From positions 1 through 43,304 of the forward strand of contig CAKUFI010000016.1 of assembly GCA_934647305.1 (NCBI GenBank): 43,304 nt of DNA, read 5' to 3'. A program made the position numbers and the translations under genes. Numbering within the stretch: the stretch's first letter is position 1; each line of letters starts with the position of its first letter. Origin of the DNA: an uncultured Clostridia bacterium (lineage in GTDB: Bacteria > Bacillota > Clostridia > Christensenellales > Aristaeellaceae). The notes below the pieces were generated by a model. That model was not told where the DNA came from. It saw only the letters and a list, made by a program, of their open reading frames with translations, and did not search any database. This document shows positions 23,606 through 32,020 of this stretch, one piece after another.

Positions 23606-23931
23606 GAATTCGGGAACTCGAATTTATGGCTCCCGAATTCGTGTCAGAACCGGCGGCAGCAGGTGGCAGTCGGCCCTGCCGACCGGCAGCGCCGGCCTGA
23701 GTTTTCCGGGGAAGCCCGGAAAACCGAAGAACCCAGCCGCTTGAATTTATGGCGGCTGGGTTCGTGTTCTATCCGGCGGCAGCAGGTGGCAGTCGGCCCT
23801 GCCGACCGGCAGCGCCGACTCTCAATCCGCAGGAAAGCCTGCGGATTCGCAGACCTTGGCCGCTTTAATCTATGGCGGCCAATGGTCGTCGAAAGGATGC
23901 GCGGCAGCAACTGGAACCGGGCACTGCCCGG
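23606..23931 (+). repeat. Three tandem A-B-C mosaic units abutting the sensor kinase stop codon
   Basis: A hairpins: 23606-23640 (GAATTCGGGA), 23730-23762 (AACCCAGCCGC) and 23853-23886 (TTGGCCGC core), all with an AATTTATG or AATCTATG loop. B hairpins: 23669-23683 (GTCGG), 23792-23806 (GTCGG) and 23917-23931 (CCGGG-CACTG-CCCGG). C hairpins: GTTTTCCGGG-GAAG-CCCGGAAAAC (23701-23724) and AATCCGCAGG-AAAG-CCTGCGGATT (23824-23847). The last B stem touches the TAA stop of the kinase gene (23932-23934). This is the clearest array: the stems of neighbouring units differ completely while pairing is kept. Confidence 0.9.
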
Positions 23932-25752
23932 TTAGTCGTCCTCGCCCTCGGCGCGGTCAAGCAGCAGGGGGAGGGTGACGACGGCGGTCAGGCCGCCCTG
24001 CTCGTTCTGCTCGTAGCGCAGGCCGTAGCCCTCGCCGTACTGAAGCCGGATGCGCTCGTGCACGTTGCGCACGCCCACGCCCTCGCCGGAGACCTGCATC
24101 TTCGCGCCAGACAGGTAGTCGTTAAGGCGCTGGGCGGGGCAGTGGGTGCCGTTGTCGGAGACGCGCACCTCGAGCGAATTGCCCGCCTGCCTCGCGGTGA
24201 GCAGTATGCGGATGGGCGCGTCGCTGCTGGCGTAGAAGATGGCGTTTTCGACCAACGGCTGGAGACTGAGCCTGGGCACCTGATAGCGCAGGAACTCCTC
24301 GCCGACCCGGTTTTCCAGGCTGAAGCGGTGGTCGAGGCGAATCTTCTGGATGCGGGCGTACTTCTCCACGAAGCGCAGCTCCATCTCCAGCGCGACGCTC
24401 TGCCGCTGGAAGCGCATGGTGTACTTGAGCAGCTCGGACAGCTCGCTCACCAGGTCGGAGATTTCCTCCTGCCCGCCCAGAAGGGCCAGCGCGTTGACAG
24501 TGTCCAGGGTGTTATGGATGAAGTGCGGGTTGATCTGGGCCTGCATGGCGCGCAGCTCGGCGCGCTGGCGGTCGCGCAGGTGGCGCTGCTGGGTTTGCAT
24601 GAGGTTGTGGATGGTGGCGATCATCTGGTCGTAGCTCTCATAGAGCGCCTGCAGCTCCTGCGAGGTCTGCTCCGGCACATCGATGGGCAGGCGGGTCACC
24701 TCGAGCGGCGCCTGCTTCATGCGCTGGGTGAGCTGCTGGATGGGGCGCGCCACCCGCCCGGCCACCAGCCTGGACAGGAGCAGCGAGAGCAGCAGAAGCG
24801 ACACGCCCACGCCGGCCAGCGTCACCGCCAGCATCTGCGATGCGCCGCCCAGCTGTGCCGAGGGGATGAGCAGCAGAAGCGTCAACTGCCGGTTCACGTC
24901 GTCCTGCGCGGCGTAATAGCTTTGCGAGCCGCAGCGCACCGGACTCAATCCCTCGCCGGGCAGGACGCGCAGCGCGGGAAGGCAGCGCTCGGGCAGGCTT
25001 TGCCCCGAAGGGAAGAGCGACTCGTCGGTGCTCAGCAGCACGGTTTCCCCGTCCATCAGCAGCACCTGCGCGCCGGACACGCTCCGCAGCTCCTTCAGGT
25101 ACTCCAGCACCGCGCGCTTTTTAACCTGAAACAGCGCCACGCCCAGATCTTTACTGAAGCGCACATCACTGATGTTGATGTTGCGGATTTCGTTGGCGAA
25201 GAACAGGTAATCGGGCGCCTCGGGGTCGACGAAGCAGTAGAGCATGCGATTGTTCTCGAGCACCTTTTCAAGCCAGGGGCGATCCTCGAGCGCAGAGAAG
25301 CGGTACACATCGGCATAGTTGAGGACCCCGGTGGACAGGTTCAGATACCGGCGCATGCGGGATGCCACGGGAAACTGCTCAGACAGGAACAGGTAGCTGA
25401 AATAGTCCAGCTTATAGGAAGTGATGGGCGCGGATGTGTAGGTATAGAACCGGTCGCGCAGCTCGCTGTAGACGGTCAGGGCATAGGTGGGCGAGGAAGA
25501 GGCCTCCTCCAGCGTCTGGGGAATCATCTGGTCTCCGCTCAGGTAATACACCACGCGCTTGAACTCACTGGCCAGGTTACCCAGGCTAACCGAGGCCTGA
25601 GAGAGCAGTTTTTTCTGGTCGGTCAGGGTGCGCTGGCGGCTGGTGCGCACGGTGAAGAGTATGCACAGCAGGGTGAGCAGCAGCTGCGTGGCGGTCAGCA
25701 GGCAGGCGATGGCGCGGAACATCTGCCTGCTCAGGCTGGTTTTGCGCTTCAT
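23932..25752 (-). CDS. Sensor histidine kinase, YesM/LytS-type (His_kinase family)
   Basis: This 606-residue membrane kinase has two membrane helices (about 12-35 and 306-328) flanking an extracellular sensor of about 270 residues. A HAMP domain (about 328-382) and the His_kinase block with phospho-acceptor His410 in QINPHFIHNTLD follow. The ATP-binding N-box is QPLVENAIFYA (Asn503), then VSDNGTH and GEGVGVRNVHERI. Established: YesM-type kinases usually control carbohydrate uptake genes through a YesN-type partner. The ATG at 25752 overlaps the response-regulator stop (ATGA); a longer open frame upstream belongs to another frame of that gene. The 3' end lies exactly at a B hairpin. Confidence 0.93.
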   Translation of the reverse strand: MKRKTSLSRQMFRAIACLLTATQLLLTLLCILFTVRTSRQRTLTDQKKLLSQASVSLGNLASEFKRVVYYLSGDQMIPQTLEEASSSPTYALTVYSELRDRFYTYTSAPITSYKLDYFSYLFLSEQFPVASRMRRYLNLSTGVLNYADVYRFSALEDRPWLEKVLENNRMLYCFVDPEAPDYLFFANEIRNINISDVRFSKDLGVALFQVKKRAVLEYLKELRSVSGAQVLLMDGETVLLSTDESLFPSGQSLPERCLPALRVLPGEGLSPVRCGSQSYYAAQDDVNRQLTLLLLIPSAQLGGASQMLAVTLAGVGVSLLLLSLLLSRLVAGRVARPIQQLTQRMKQAPLEVTRLPIDVPEQTSQELQALYESYDQMIATIHNLMQTQQRHLRDRQRAELRAMQAQINPHFIHNTLDTVNALALLGGQEEISDLVSELSELLKYTMRFQRQSVALEMELRFVEKYARIQKIRLDHRFSLENRVGEEFLRYQVPRLSLQPLVENAIFYASSDAPIRILLTARQAGNSLEVRVSDNGTHCPAQRLNDYLSGAKMQVSGEGVGVRNVHERIRLQYGEGYGLRYEQNEQGGLTAVVTLPLLLDRAEGEDD

Positions 25753-26798
25753 GGTCTGTCCTCCTGAGGCACGGGCCTGCGGCGGGCGCGGTAGTCGCTC
25801 GGGGTCATGCCCCAGCGCTTGTGAAACAGCCGGGCGTAGTACTCTGCGCTGGCATAGCCCACCAGCCGGCTCACTTCGGCGATGGACAGCGAAAGGTCGC
25901 AGAGCAGCTCGCGGGACTTCTCCATCCGCACGGTGTTGATGCAGCTGGTCAGTGAAACGCCCCGCGCCTGCTTGTACACCGCGCCGATATACACCGGAGA
26001 CATGCGCATGACCTCCGCGATCGAGGCCACGCTGAGATCGGGCTCGGCATAGTGCTCGCTGACGTACTGCTCGATGAAGCGAGCATAGGCGCTCTGCGAG
26101 GAGGGACTGGCCTGCGCGCAGGCACGCACCTGACCCATCGTGTACTCCCTGAGCGCGTACAGCTCGTTGCATTCGCGAAGAAAAGCGGCGTTTTTCTGCC
26201 GCATCTCCTCGAGCTGCCCGTCGGACGCGCCCTGCTCCTTCAGGCAGGTTCGCAGCGTGTCCAGCACCAGCGCGCAGTAGCCCCGGTATTCGGGCAGCGC
26301 GCAGCGGTCGCCTTCGTGCTGAAACAGGATGTCCTCGCGCTCCTCGCGGCACAGAATCGCCTTCATCTGGCGCAGCATGGCGCTCCGGTCGCTGAGCAGG
26401 TCGTGAAAGCGCTGCTTTTCCTGATGCTCCTGCACGATCTGGCGGATCCGTGCGATCAGCTCGTTCAGCCGTTCCCGGCTCAGCGGCTTGACGAAGTAGT
26501 CGGTCACGCGCTCGGTGACGGCGGTGCGCACGTACTCAAAGTCGTTGTACGCGCTCAGCACGATCACATAGGTGTCCAGCGTCAGCTTCCTCGCCTGCGC
26601 GGTCAGCTCCAGGCCGGACAGCAGCGGCATCCGCACGTCGGTCACGATCAGCAGCGGGTGCTCCTTTTCGACCAGGTACACGCCGACCTCGCCGTTTTCG
26701 GCCTCCAGTACCTGGGTAAAGCCCAGCTCGGCCCAGGGTATCATCTTCGCGAGCATTCGCCGCACGAATACGTCGTCGTCCACCAGCAGCACCTTCAT
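25749..26798 (-). CDS. Response regulator, YesN-type (receiver plus AraC HTH)
   Basis: The 349-residue protein has a receiver domain (residues 1-125) with the acidic pair in LLVDDD, phospho-acceptor Asp54 (VTDVRMP), the Ser/Thr position in VLSAYND and Lys in FVKPLS. A linker of about 120 residues and a C-terminal AraC-type double helix-turn-helix (about 245-340) follow, containing SVASIAEVMRMSPVYIGAVYK and SIAEVSRLVGYASAEYYARLF (each read in parts). The ATG at 26798 follows GGAGGTTGCCTG. It is the first gene of the two-gene operon. No transporter or sugar enzyme gene is directly attached, so its targets are probably elsewhere. Confidence 0.93.
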   Translation of the reverse strand: MKVLLVDDDVFVRRMLAKMIPWAELGFTQVLEAENGEVGVYLVEKEHPLLIVTDVRMPLLSGLELTAQARKLTLDTYVIVLSAYNDFEYVRTAVTERVTDYFVKPLSRERLNELIARIRQIVQEHQEKQRFHDLLSDRSAMLRQMKAILCREEREDILFQHEGDRCALPEYRGYCALVLDTLRTCLKEQGASDGQLEEMRQKNAAFLRECNELYALREYTMGQVRACAQASPSSQSAYARFIEQYVSEHYAEPDLSVASIAEVMRMSPVYIGAVYKQARGVSLTSCINTVRMEKSRELLCDLSLSIAEVSRLVGYASAEYYARLFHKRWGMTPSDYRARRRPVPQEDRP

Positions 26799-26830
26799 CA
26801 GGCAACCTCCCCCGCATCCCGTTTTCTTCC

Positions 26831-26859
26831 ATTGTGCCACAACTGCGCCGGGTGCGCAA
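26831..26859 (-). promoter_or_regulatory. Promoter of the two-component operon
   Basis: TTGCGC (26854-26859), a 17-bp spacer and CACAAT (26831-26836) on the minus strand, 32 bp upstream of the response regulator ATG. Confidence 0.55.
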
Positions 26860-26890
26860 CTGCATATTTCCGGCCTATCTGCACAAATTA

Positions 26891-26923
26891 AAGAATCGCC
26901 CGCTCTGTAAGGAGAACGGGCGA
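26891..26923 (-). terminator. Probable terminator downstream of the FolT-like gene
   Basis: On the minus strand TCGCCCG plus TCT pairs with AGA plus CGGGCGA (26923-26896, one wobble pair) around a CCTTAC loop, followed by the U-rich stretch TTCTTTAATTT. It lies about 90 nt beyond the FolT-like stop codon. Confidence 0.6.
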
Positions 26924-26935
26924 GGGAGCGCGGTC

Positions 26936-26972
26936 TTGTCGGATGGGGAAAAGCATGCTATAATAAAGGAGG
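26936..26972 (+). promoter_or_regulatory. Orphan promoter plus Shine-Dalgarno with no gene behind it
   Basis: TTGTCG (26936-26941), a 17-bp spacer and perfect TATAAT (26959-26964) are followed at once by AAAGGAGG (26965-26972) on the plus strand. Instead of a start codon comes repeat sequence (core AGCAGG, then CCGGGAGAGCTCGAGAGG) that runs to the end of the opposing FolT-like gene. It looks like the remnant of a gene start removed or displaced by the repeat. Confidence 0.5.
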
Positions 26973-27006
26973 ACAGCAGGCGCTTTCCGGGAGAGCTCGA
27001 GAGGGG
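26973..27006 (+). repeat. Truncated H-type mosaic repeat
   Basis: GACAGCAGGCGCTTTCCGGG followed by AGAGCTCGAGAGGGG matches the left side of the element at 3250-3285. The right arm of the H hairpin is missing. The copy stops about three bases before the FolT-like stop codon on the other strand. Confidence 0.6.
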
Positions 27007-27009
27007 CGT

Positions 27010-27558
27010 TTACTTCGCGGTATGCGGGCGAACGAACCTCGCCAGGCGGGGCAGCTGGCTCAGCAGCACGCACATCATGGCCGCGTCGACCGGGTACTGA
27101 ATCAGGTTCTTGAGCGCGCGCAGGGGCAGTATGGCGAAGAAGGCCTTGCCGTAGTAGAGCTGGAGCCACAGCGTGTTCAGGCACAGGTTGGTGATCAGCA
27201 CCACCAGCGCCTGGGCGAGCAGCGTGCGCTTCCAGGAGAAGGGCCGCTCGTAGAGCACCAGGCCGTAGATCAGGCCGTTGACCATTGCGCTGAGCGTGAA
27301 GCCCGGGTTGAACGGGCCGGTGGGGTGCACCAGCCAGCCCAAAAGGTCGGCCGCCGCGCCCGAAAGGACGCCCGCCGCCGGGCCGAACATCGCGCTGACG
27401 GCGACGTGCACCAGGTAGTCCAGCGAGATGCGGACGGTCTGGGTCACCTGAATGCTGATCACCAGCTTGAGCGCCACCTGAAGCCCGGTCAGGCAGGCCA
27501 CCGTGACCAGCGTGCGGAGGCTGGCCAGACGGCGCAGCGAGGAGCGGATTTTGTTCAT
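27010..27558 (-). CDS. ECF transporter S component, folate-family (FolT-like)
   Basis: This 182-residue membrane protein has five to six helices and the FolT-type signature: LVHVAVSAMFGPAAGVLSGA, then ADLLGWLVHPTGPFNPGFTLSA and GLIYGLVLY. Established: S components bind a vitamin and associate with a shared EcfAAT module, which is not in this window. Folate or a related pterin is the most likely ligand. The ATG at 27558 follows GGGGAGG; an ATG at 27582 would place that ribosome-binding site inside the gene. It is divergent from the branching enzyme gene. The stop codon lies next to a truncated repeat. Confidence 0.85.
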   Translation of the reverse strand: MNKIRSSLRRLASLRTLVTVACLTGLQVALKLVISIQVTQTVRISLDYLVHVAVSAMFGPAAGVLSGAAADLLGWLVHPTGPFNPGFTLSAMVNGLIYGLVLYERPFSWKRTLLAQALVVLITNLCLNTLWLQLYYGKAFFAILPLRALKNLIQYPVDAAMMCVLLSQLPRLARFVRPHTAK

Positions 27559-27702
27559 GGCAAGATACCTCCCCAAAGACATTTTAGATCGAACGGATGC
27601 ATGTTTCCACGAATGTTTTCATAAAGAATGACTGAAGCGTTCGACTTTTATAGGATACCATGCCTGTGTTAACTGCGAAAGAGCGCAAAAAGGAGATTCT
27701 GT

Positions 27703-29724
27703 ATGGCCGGAAAGAAAAGACACTATCGAATCCTGAGCGTGGACCCCTGGCTCAGGCCCTATGAACAGGCCATCGACGCGCGAATGGCGCGCTATCAGGC
27801 GAAGAGGACGCGCCTAGTGGGCGAGGGAGGCGACCTTTCCTCCTTCGCCAACGGACACCTGTATTACGGGATTCACCGGACGGAAACCGGCTGGGTATAC
27901 CGCGAGTGGGCCCCGGGAGCGGAGGAAATGCACTTCTTCGGCGACTTTAACGACTGGAATCGCCAGTCACACCCGATGAAGCGCCTTTCCGGCGGCAGCT
28001 GGGAGATCGAGCTGCCCGGACACGACGCGCTGCGCGAAGGCCAGCGGGTGCTGGTGCAGGTGACGCGCGCAGGAAGGCGCCTCGACCGCATCCCGGCCTA
28101 CATCCGCCGCGTGGAGCAGGACAAGACCACCTTCCAATTCAACGGCGTGGTGACCGAGGAGGGCAAATACGTCTGGCACGACGAAAAGCGCGCCAGAACC
28201 CGCCCCTCGCCGATGCTGATCTACGAGTGCCACATCGGCATGGCGCGCGAGGACGGGCAGATCGGCTCCTATGACGACTTCATCGAGAACGTGCTGCCCC
28301 GCATCAAAAAGGACGGCTACAACACCGTGCAGCTCATGGCGGTGCAGGAGCATCCCTACTACGCCTCCTTCGGCTATCAGGTCACGAATCTGTTCGCCGC
28401 GTCCTCCTGGTACGGCGAGCCGGACGGCCTGAAACGGCTGATCGACGCGGCGCACGGCATGGGTCTTCGGGTGCTTCTCGACCTCGTGCACTCGCACACC
28501 GCGCTCAATGAGCGGGAGGGCGTCAGCAACTTCGACGGCAGCGGCGCGTGCTACTGCCGGGGGACGCATCCGGCCTGGGGCAGCGCGCTGTTTGACTATG
28601 GCCGGGACGAGGTGATCCACTTCCTGCTCAGCAACATCAAGTTCTGGCTGGAGGAATACCACTTCGACGGGTTCCGGTTCGACGGCGTGACCAGCATGCT
28701 GTACTATGACCACGGGCTGGAGCGCGTGTTCGGCAGCTATGACGACTACTTCACGCCCAACCTGAACCAGGACGCGATGACCTACCTTCAGCTGGCCACT
28801 GAGCTCATCCACGCCGTGAACCCGAACGCCGTGGCCATCTGCGAGGAAATGAGCGGCATGCCCGGCATGTGCCTGCCCATTTCCTGGGGCGGCGCGGGAT
28901 TTGACTACCGGCTGAACATGGGCGTGCCCGATCTGTGGATCAGGCTCATCAAGGAGGTGCCCGATCAGGACTGGGACCTGGGCAAGCTGTGGTACGAGCT
29001 GACCACCCGCCGCCCGGGCGAAAAGACCGTGGGCTACGCCGAGTCGCACGACCAGGCGCTGGTGGGCGACAAGACGATCATCTTCCGCCTGATCGACGCG
29101 CAGATGTACGAGGGCATGGATCGCGCCTGCCACTCGCCCGTCATCGACCGGGGCATTGCGCTGCACAAGATGATCCGCCTGATCACGCTGACCTTGGCCG
29201 GGGACGCGTACCTCAACTTCATGGGCAACGAGTTTGGCCACCCGGAGTGGATCGACTTCCCGCGCGAGGGCAACGGCTGGAGCGGCCAGTACGCGCGCAG
29301 GCAGTGGTCGCTCTCCGAAAACGGCTTCCTCAAGTACGAGCAGCTGGGAGACTTCGACAAGGCGATGCTGACCCTCGTGAAGCGGGAGAAGGTGCTGTCC
29401 GACCGCGAGGCGAAAAACCTGTGGATGGACCGGACGCGCAAGGTCATGGTCTACGAGCGGGGCGGCGTGGTGTTCCTGTTCAACCTCCACCCGGAGGCCT
29501 CCTATCCCGACTTCGAGGTCAGAAACCTGGACGCGGGCGACTACCGCGCCGCGCTCGACACGGACGCGCTGCGCTTCGGCGGCTTCGGCCGGGTCGAGGA
29601 GGGCAGGGTGTATACCGCCGCGCCCTGTCAGGCCAAGTGCGGCTTTGCGATCTACCTGCCCGCCCGAACCGCGATTGCGCTCGTGCCGGTTTCGATGTCT
29701 AAAGGTCACAAAAAATTACAATAA
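27703..29724 (+). CDS. glgB: 1,4-alpha-glucan branching enzyme, GH13 subfamily 8-like
   Basis: The 673-residue enzyme forms alpha-1,6 branches in glycogen. It has an N-terminal CBM48-like domain (about 55-150; VYREWAPGAEEMHFFGDFNDW), the GH13 barrel and a C-terminal beta domain. Catalytic residues are Asp327 in FDGFRFDGVTSM, Glu381 in AICEEMSG, and His449-Asp450 in AESHDQ. These signatures and the length fit the GH13_8 type common in eukaryotes and Bacteroidetes more than the longer GH13_9 bacterial GlgB. The ATG at 27703 follows AAAAGGAG. No glgA, glgC or glgP is adjacent, so it stands alone. A trailing YLPARTAIALVPV segment matches the usual branching-enzyme end. Confidence 0.92.
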   Translation: MAGKKRHYRILSVDPWLRPYEQAIDARMARYQAKRTRLVGEGGDLSSFANGHLYYGIHRTETGWVYREWAPGAEEMHFFGDFNDWNRQSHPMKRLSGGSWEIELPGHDALREGQRVLVQVTRAGRRLDRIPAYIRRVEQDKTTFQFNGVVTEEGKYVWHDEKRARTRPSPMLIYECHIGMAREDGQIGSYDDFIENVLPRIKKDGYNTVQLMAVQEHPYYASFGYQVTNLFAASSWYGEPDGLKRLIDAAHGMGLRVLLDLVHSHTALNEREGVSNFDGSGACYCRGTHPAWGSALFDYGRDEVIHFLLSNIKFWLEEYHFDGFRFDGVTSMLYYDHGLERVFGSYDDYFTPNLNQDAMTYLQLATELIHAVNPNAVAICEEMSGMPGMCLPISWGGAGFDYRLNMGVPDLWIRLIKEVPDQDWDLGKLWYELTTRRPGEKTVGYAESHDQALVGDKTIIFRLIDAQMYEGMDRACHSPVIDRGIALHKMIRLITLTLAGDAYLNFMGNEFGHPEWIDFPREGNGWSGQYARRQWSLSENGFLKYEQLGDFDKAMLTLVKREKVLSDREAKNLWMDRTRKVMVYERGGVVFLFNLHPEASYPDFEVRNLDAGDYRAALDTDALRFGGFGRVEEGRVYTAAPCQAKCGFAIYLPARTAIALVPVSMSKGHKKLQ

Positions 29725-29740
29725 GGCAGATTGCATGCGG

Positions 29741-29769
29741 TTGAAACCGGGTGTAAACTGTGGTATGAT
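29741..29769 (+). promoter_or_regulatory. yebC promoter
   Basis: TTGAAA (29741-29746), a 17-bp spacer and TATGAT (29764-29769), 33 bp before the yebC ATG and starting 17 bp after the branching-enzyme stop. Confidence 0.75.
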
Positions 29770-29801
29770 AACAATATTCTAAATAACTCGGGGGGCTCAG
29801 C

Positions 29802-30551
29802 ATGTCTGGACACAATAAATGGACGACCATCAAGCATAAGAAGGAAAAGACCGACGCGCAGAAGGGCAAGATCTTTACCAAGATCGGCCGCGAAATCGCC
29901 ATCGCCGTGCGCGAGGGCGGCAGCGCCGACCCGGCCACCAACGGCAAGCTGCGCGACGTGATCGCCAAGGCCAAGGCCAACAACATGCCCAACGACAACA
30001 TCAAGCGCTCGATCGCCAAGGCGGCGGGCGAGGCCAGCGGCGCGAACTACAAGTACGTCACCTATGAAGGCTACGCCGACGGCGGCATCGCCGTGATCGT
30101 GGACATCGTGACCGATAACGTGAACCGTACCGCGTCCGAGGTGCGCCACCTGTTCGACAAGTTCGGCAAGGGCCTGGGCGCGACCGGCTGCGTCAGCTGG
30201 AAGTTCGAGCACAAGGGCGTGATCGAAATCGACAACAGCAAGGGCCTGGACGAGGACGAGCTGATGATGATGGCGCTGGACGCCGGCGCGGACGACGTGG
30301 AAGTGGGCGACGGCGTGGCCGTGGTCTACACCGCGCCCGACAACTTCTCCGAGGTTCGCGAAAACCTCGAGGCGGCCGGCTGCACCTTCCTGGCGGCCGA
30401 TCGCAAGATGGTGCCCACCACCACCACCGAGATCACCGATCCCGAGCTGGCGGCCAAGATTCAGCGCCTGATCGACGAGCTGGAGGACTACGACGACACC
30501 GAGGCGGTCTATCACGACGCCGAGCTGCCGGAGGAAGAAGAGGAAGACTAA
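29802..30551 (+). CDS. YebC/TACO1-family protein
   Basis: The 249-residue protein begins MSGHNKWTTIKHKK, the hallmark of the YebC/TACO1 family, and keeps the blocks NMPNDNIKRSIAKA, YEGYADGGIAVIVDIVTDN (each with one or two changes) and DAGADDVE. Established: older work called members transcription regulators, while recent work links them to translation of difficult (for example Pro-rich) sequences. An acidic tail (EEEEED) ends it. The ATG follows a G-rich ribosome-binding site. It is separated from murI by three bases, so the two are translated from one message. Confidence 0.95.
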   Translation: MSGHNKWTTIKHKKEKTDAQKGKIFTKIGREIAIAVREGGSADPATNGKLRDVIAKAKANNMPNDNIKRSIAKAAGEASGANYKYVTYEGYADGGIAVIVDIVTDNVNRTASEVRHLFDKFGKGLGATGCVSWKFEHKGVIEIDNSKGLDEDELMMMALDAGADDVEVGDGVAVVYTAPDNFSEVRENLEAAGCTFLAADRKMVPTTTTEITDPELAAKIQRLIDELEDYDDTEAVYHDAELPEEEEED

Positions 30552-30554
30552 GCC

Positions 30555-31313
30555 ATGAGCGATGCGCGGCCGATCGGCGTATTTGATTCCGGCGTGGGCG
30601 GCGTGAGCGTGCTGCGCGATCTGGTGCGCCTGCTGCCGCGTGAACGCTTCATCTACTACGGCGACAACAAAAACGCGCCCTACGGCACCCGCAGCGAGGA
30701 GGAAATCCGCGCGCTGTCGCTGGACGTGGCGAACTGGCTGCTGGGCAGGGACATTAAGGCCATGCTCGTGGCCTGCAACACCGCCACTTCCGCCGCCGTC
30801 GCCACATTGCGTGAGCGGCTCAGCATACCGGTCGTGGGCATGGAGCCCGCGCTCAAGCCGGCCTATGAACTGCACGCCGACGGGAAGATTCTGGTGCTGG
30901 CCACGCCCGCAACGCTTCGCCAGGCCAAGTTTCACCGGCTCTACGAGCGCTACGGAGAGCATGCGGTTGCGCTGCCCTGCCCGGAGCTGGTCGAGTTTGT
31001 GGAGAGCGGCCGCTGCGAAGGCGACGAGATCGACGCGTATCTCGCGCGCCGGTTCGCCGATGTTCAGGGGGAAAAGCTGGCCGCGGCCGTGCTGGGCTGC
31101 ACGCATTTCAGTTTCCTGAAAAAGGCGCTCGGCAGGGCGCTGCCCGGCGTGCCGCTGCTGGACGGCAACGAGGGCTCCGCGCGCCGGCTCGAGTACCTGC
31201 TGCGCGAAAACGGCACGCTCCGCGAGGACGGCGAGGGCTCGGTCGAGTTTTTCACCAGCGGCGACGAGGACGTGTTCCTGCCGCTGATGCGGCGGCTGTT
31301 CGCCGCGCGGTAA
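30555..31313 (+). CDS. murI: Glutamate racemase
   Basis: This 252-residue cofactor-independent racemase makes D-glutamate for peptidoglycan. Active-site residues are visible: Asp11 in GVFDSGVGG, the first catalytic Cys74 in VACNTATSAA, and the second, Cys182, with His184 in LGCTHF. GDNKNAPYG matches the family block GDxxxxPYG. Length is typical. The ATG at 30555 lies three bases after yebC, whose end supplies GAGGAAG as ribosome-binding site. A terminator follows at 31323-31365. Confidence 0.95.
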   Translation: MSDARPIGVFDSGVGGVSVLRDLVRLLPRERFIYYGDNKNAPYGTRSEEEIRALSLDVANWLLGRDIKAMLVACNTATSAAVATLRERLSIPVVGMEPALKPAYELHADGKILVLATPATLRQAKFHRLYERYGEHAVALPCPELVEFVESGRCEGDEIDAYLARRFADVQGEKLAAAVLGCTHFSFLKKALGRALPGVPLLDGNEGSARRLEYLLRENGTLREDGEGSVEFFTSGDEDVFLPLMRRLFAAR

Positions 31314-31322
31314 AGGCATATT

Positions 31323-31365
31323 GAGAAGAGAGGCTTCATGCGAAGGCATTGAGCTTCTCTTTTTC
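31323..31365 (+). terminator. Terminator of the yebC-murI operon
   Basis: GAGAAG (31323-31328) pairs with CTTCTC (31354-31359), with a smaller CTTC-ATGC-GAAG stem inside, followed by a U-run (31360-31365). Confidence 0.7.
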
Positions 31366-31500
31366 TTAATCTAAATCGGGCACATTTCGGCGCAAAAAGC
31401 GTGTCTAAGAGGACAGAATCAGTCACTTTTCAGGCCGCGTGCGCTCTGAGCGGATGAGTAGGACGGTTTTTGGAAGGCAGTTTACGCCTGGCGGGAAAGT

Positions 31501-31529
31501 TTGCTTGGAACGGGTGAACTTTTTATATG
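31501..31529 (+). promoter_or_regulatory. Possible promoter of the small membrane protein gene
   Basis: TTGCTT (31501-31506), a 17-bp spacer and TATATG (31524-31529) lie 26 bp before the ATG. The preceding 135 bp after the terminator show nothing else recognisable. Confidence 0.45.
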
Positions 31530-31555
31530 AATACTACGTCTGAGGAGGAAACGGC

Positions 31556-32020
31556 ATGCGGATACGCGTGAGTCCGGGGCGCGAACGGCTGGCTGCGATG
31601 ATCCTGGGAGTGGTACCGGGCGCGCTGTTTCTGGGAAGCGCGGCGCTGTGGTATGCGCCCGCGGAGCAAAGCGAGTGTGTGCGGGAAACGGCGGCGCTCG
31701 AGGACTGGTACGTGCGCGGGGGACGGGTTCGCGAGGTGGTGTTGCGGCTGTCAGGCGGCGAAAAGCGGCGCGTAGACGGCTCCTGTGTCACGCAGGAGAT
31801 GCTGGAGGCGCTTGAGAGCCTTCACCCGGGCGACGAGGTGAGATTGCTGCTGCACCCGCGCAGCCGCCTGGTGATGGAGCTCGCCTTGGAGGGCAGGACG
31901 CTCCTGCGCTATGCTCAGGCATGCGATGCGCTGCGCGGGCGGGCGAGGGGATATGGCCTGCTGGGGGCGATCTGTCTGCTGGGAGCCGCCTATGCACTGG
32001 TGGTCGGCCGGGCAGGCTGA
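31556..32020 (+). CDS. Small membrane protein of unknown function
   Basis: I do not recognise this 154-residue protein. It has a membrane helix at about residues 13-33, an Arg/Glu-rich domain of about 100 residues that is probably outside the membrane (or faces the same side as the rest), and a second helix at about 132-150. AAGGAGG-like GAGGAGGAA precedes the ATG. The region VRGGRVREVVLRLSGGEKRRVDG looks beta-rich. It is transcribed alone. Its last residues (GRAG) and TGA stop are encoded by the B hairpin of an intergenic repeat, so the original C-terminus may have been altered. Confidence 0.7.
   Translation: MRIRVSPGRERLAAMILGVVPGALFLGSAALWYAPAEQSECVRETAALEDWYVRGGRVREVVLRLSGGEKRRVDGSCVTQEMLEALESLHPGDEVRLLLHPRSRLVMELALEGRTLLRYAQACDALRGRARGYGLLGAICLLGAAYALVVGRAG

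Noticed and set aside
23606..23931. CRISPR array
   Set aside because: The tandem units are not uniform direct repeats with unique spacers. They are hairpins with variable stems and constant loops, and no cas genes are near.
23932..26352. 806-residue kinase reading extended upstream of 25752
   Set aside because: The extra 200 codons are an out-of-frame reading of the response regulator gene; the ATGA overlap at 25749-25752 gives the natural start.
27559..27702. Folate (THF) riboswitch between the FolT-like and branching enzyme genes
   Set aside because: The 144-bp divergent gap shows no recognisable riboswitch core and has to hold promoters for both genes.
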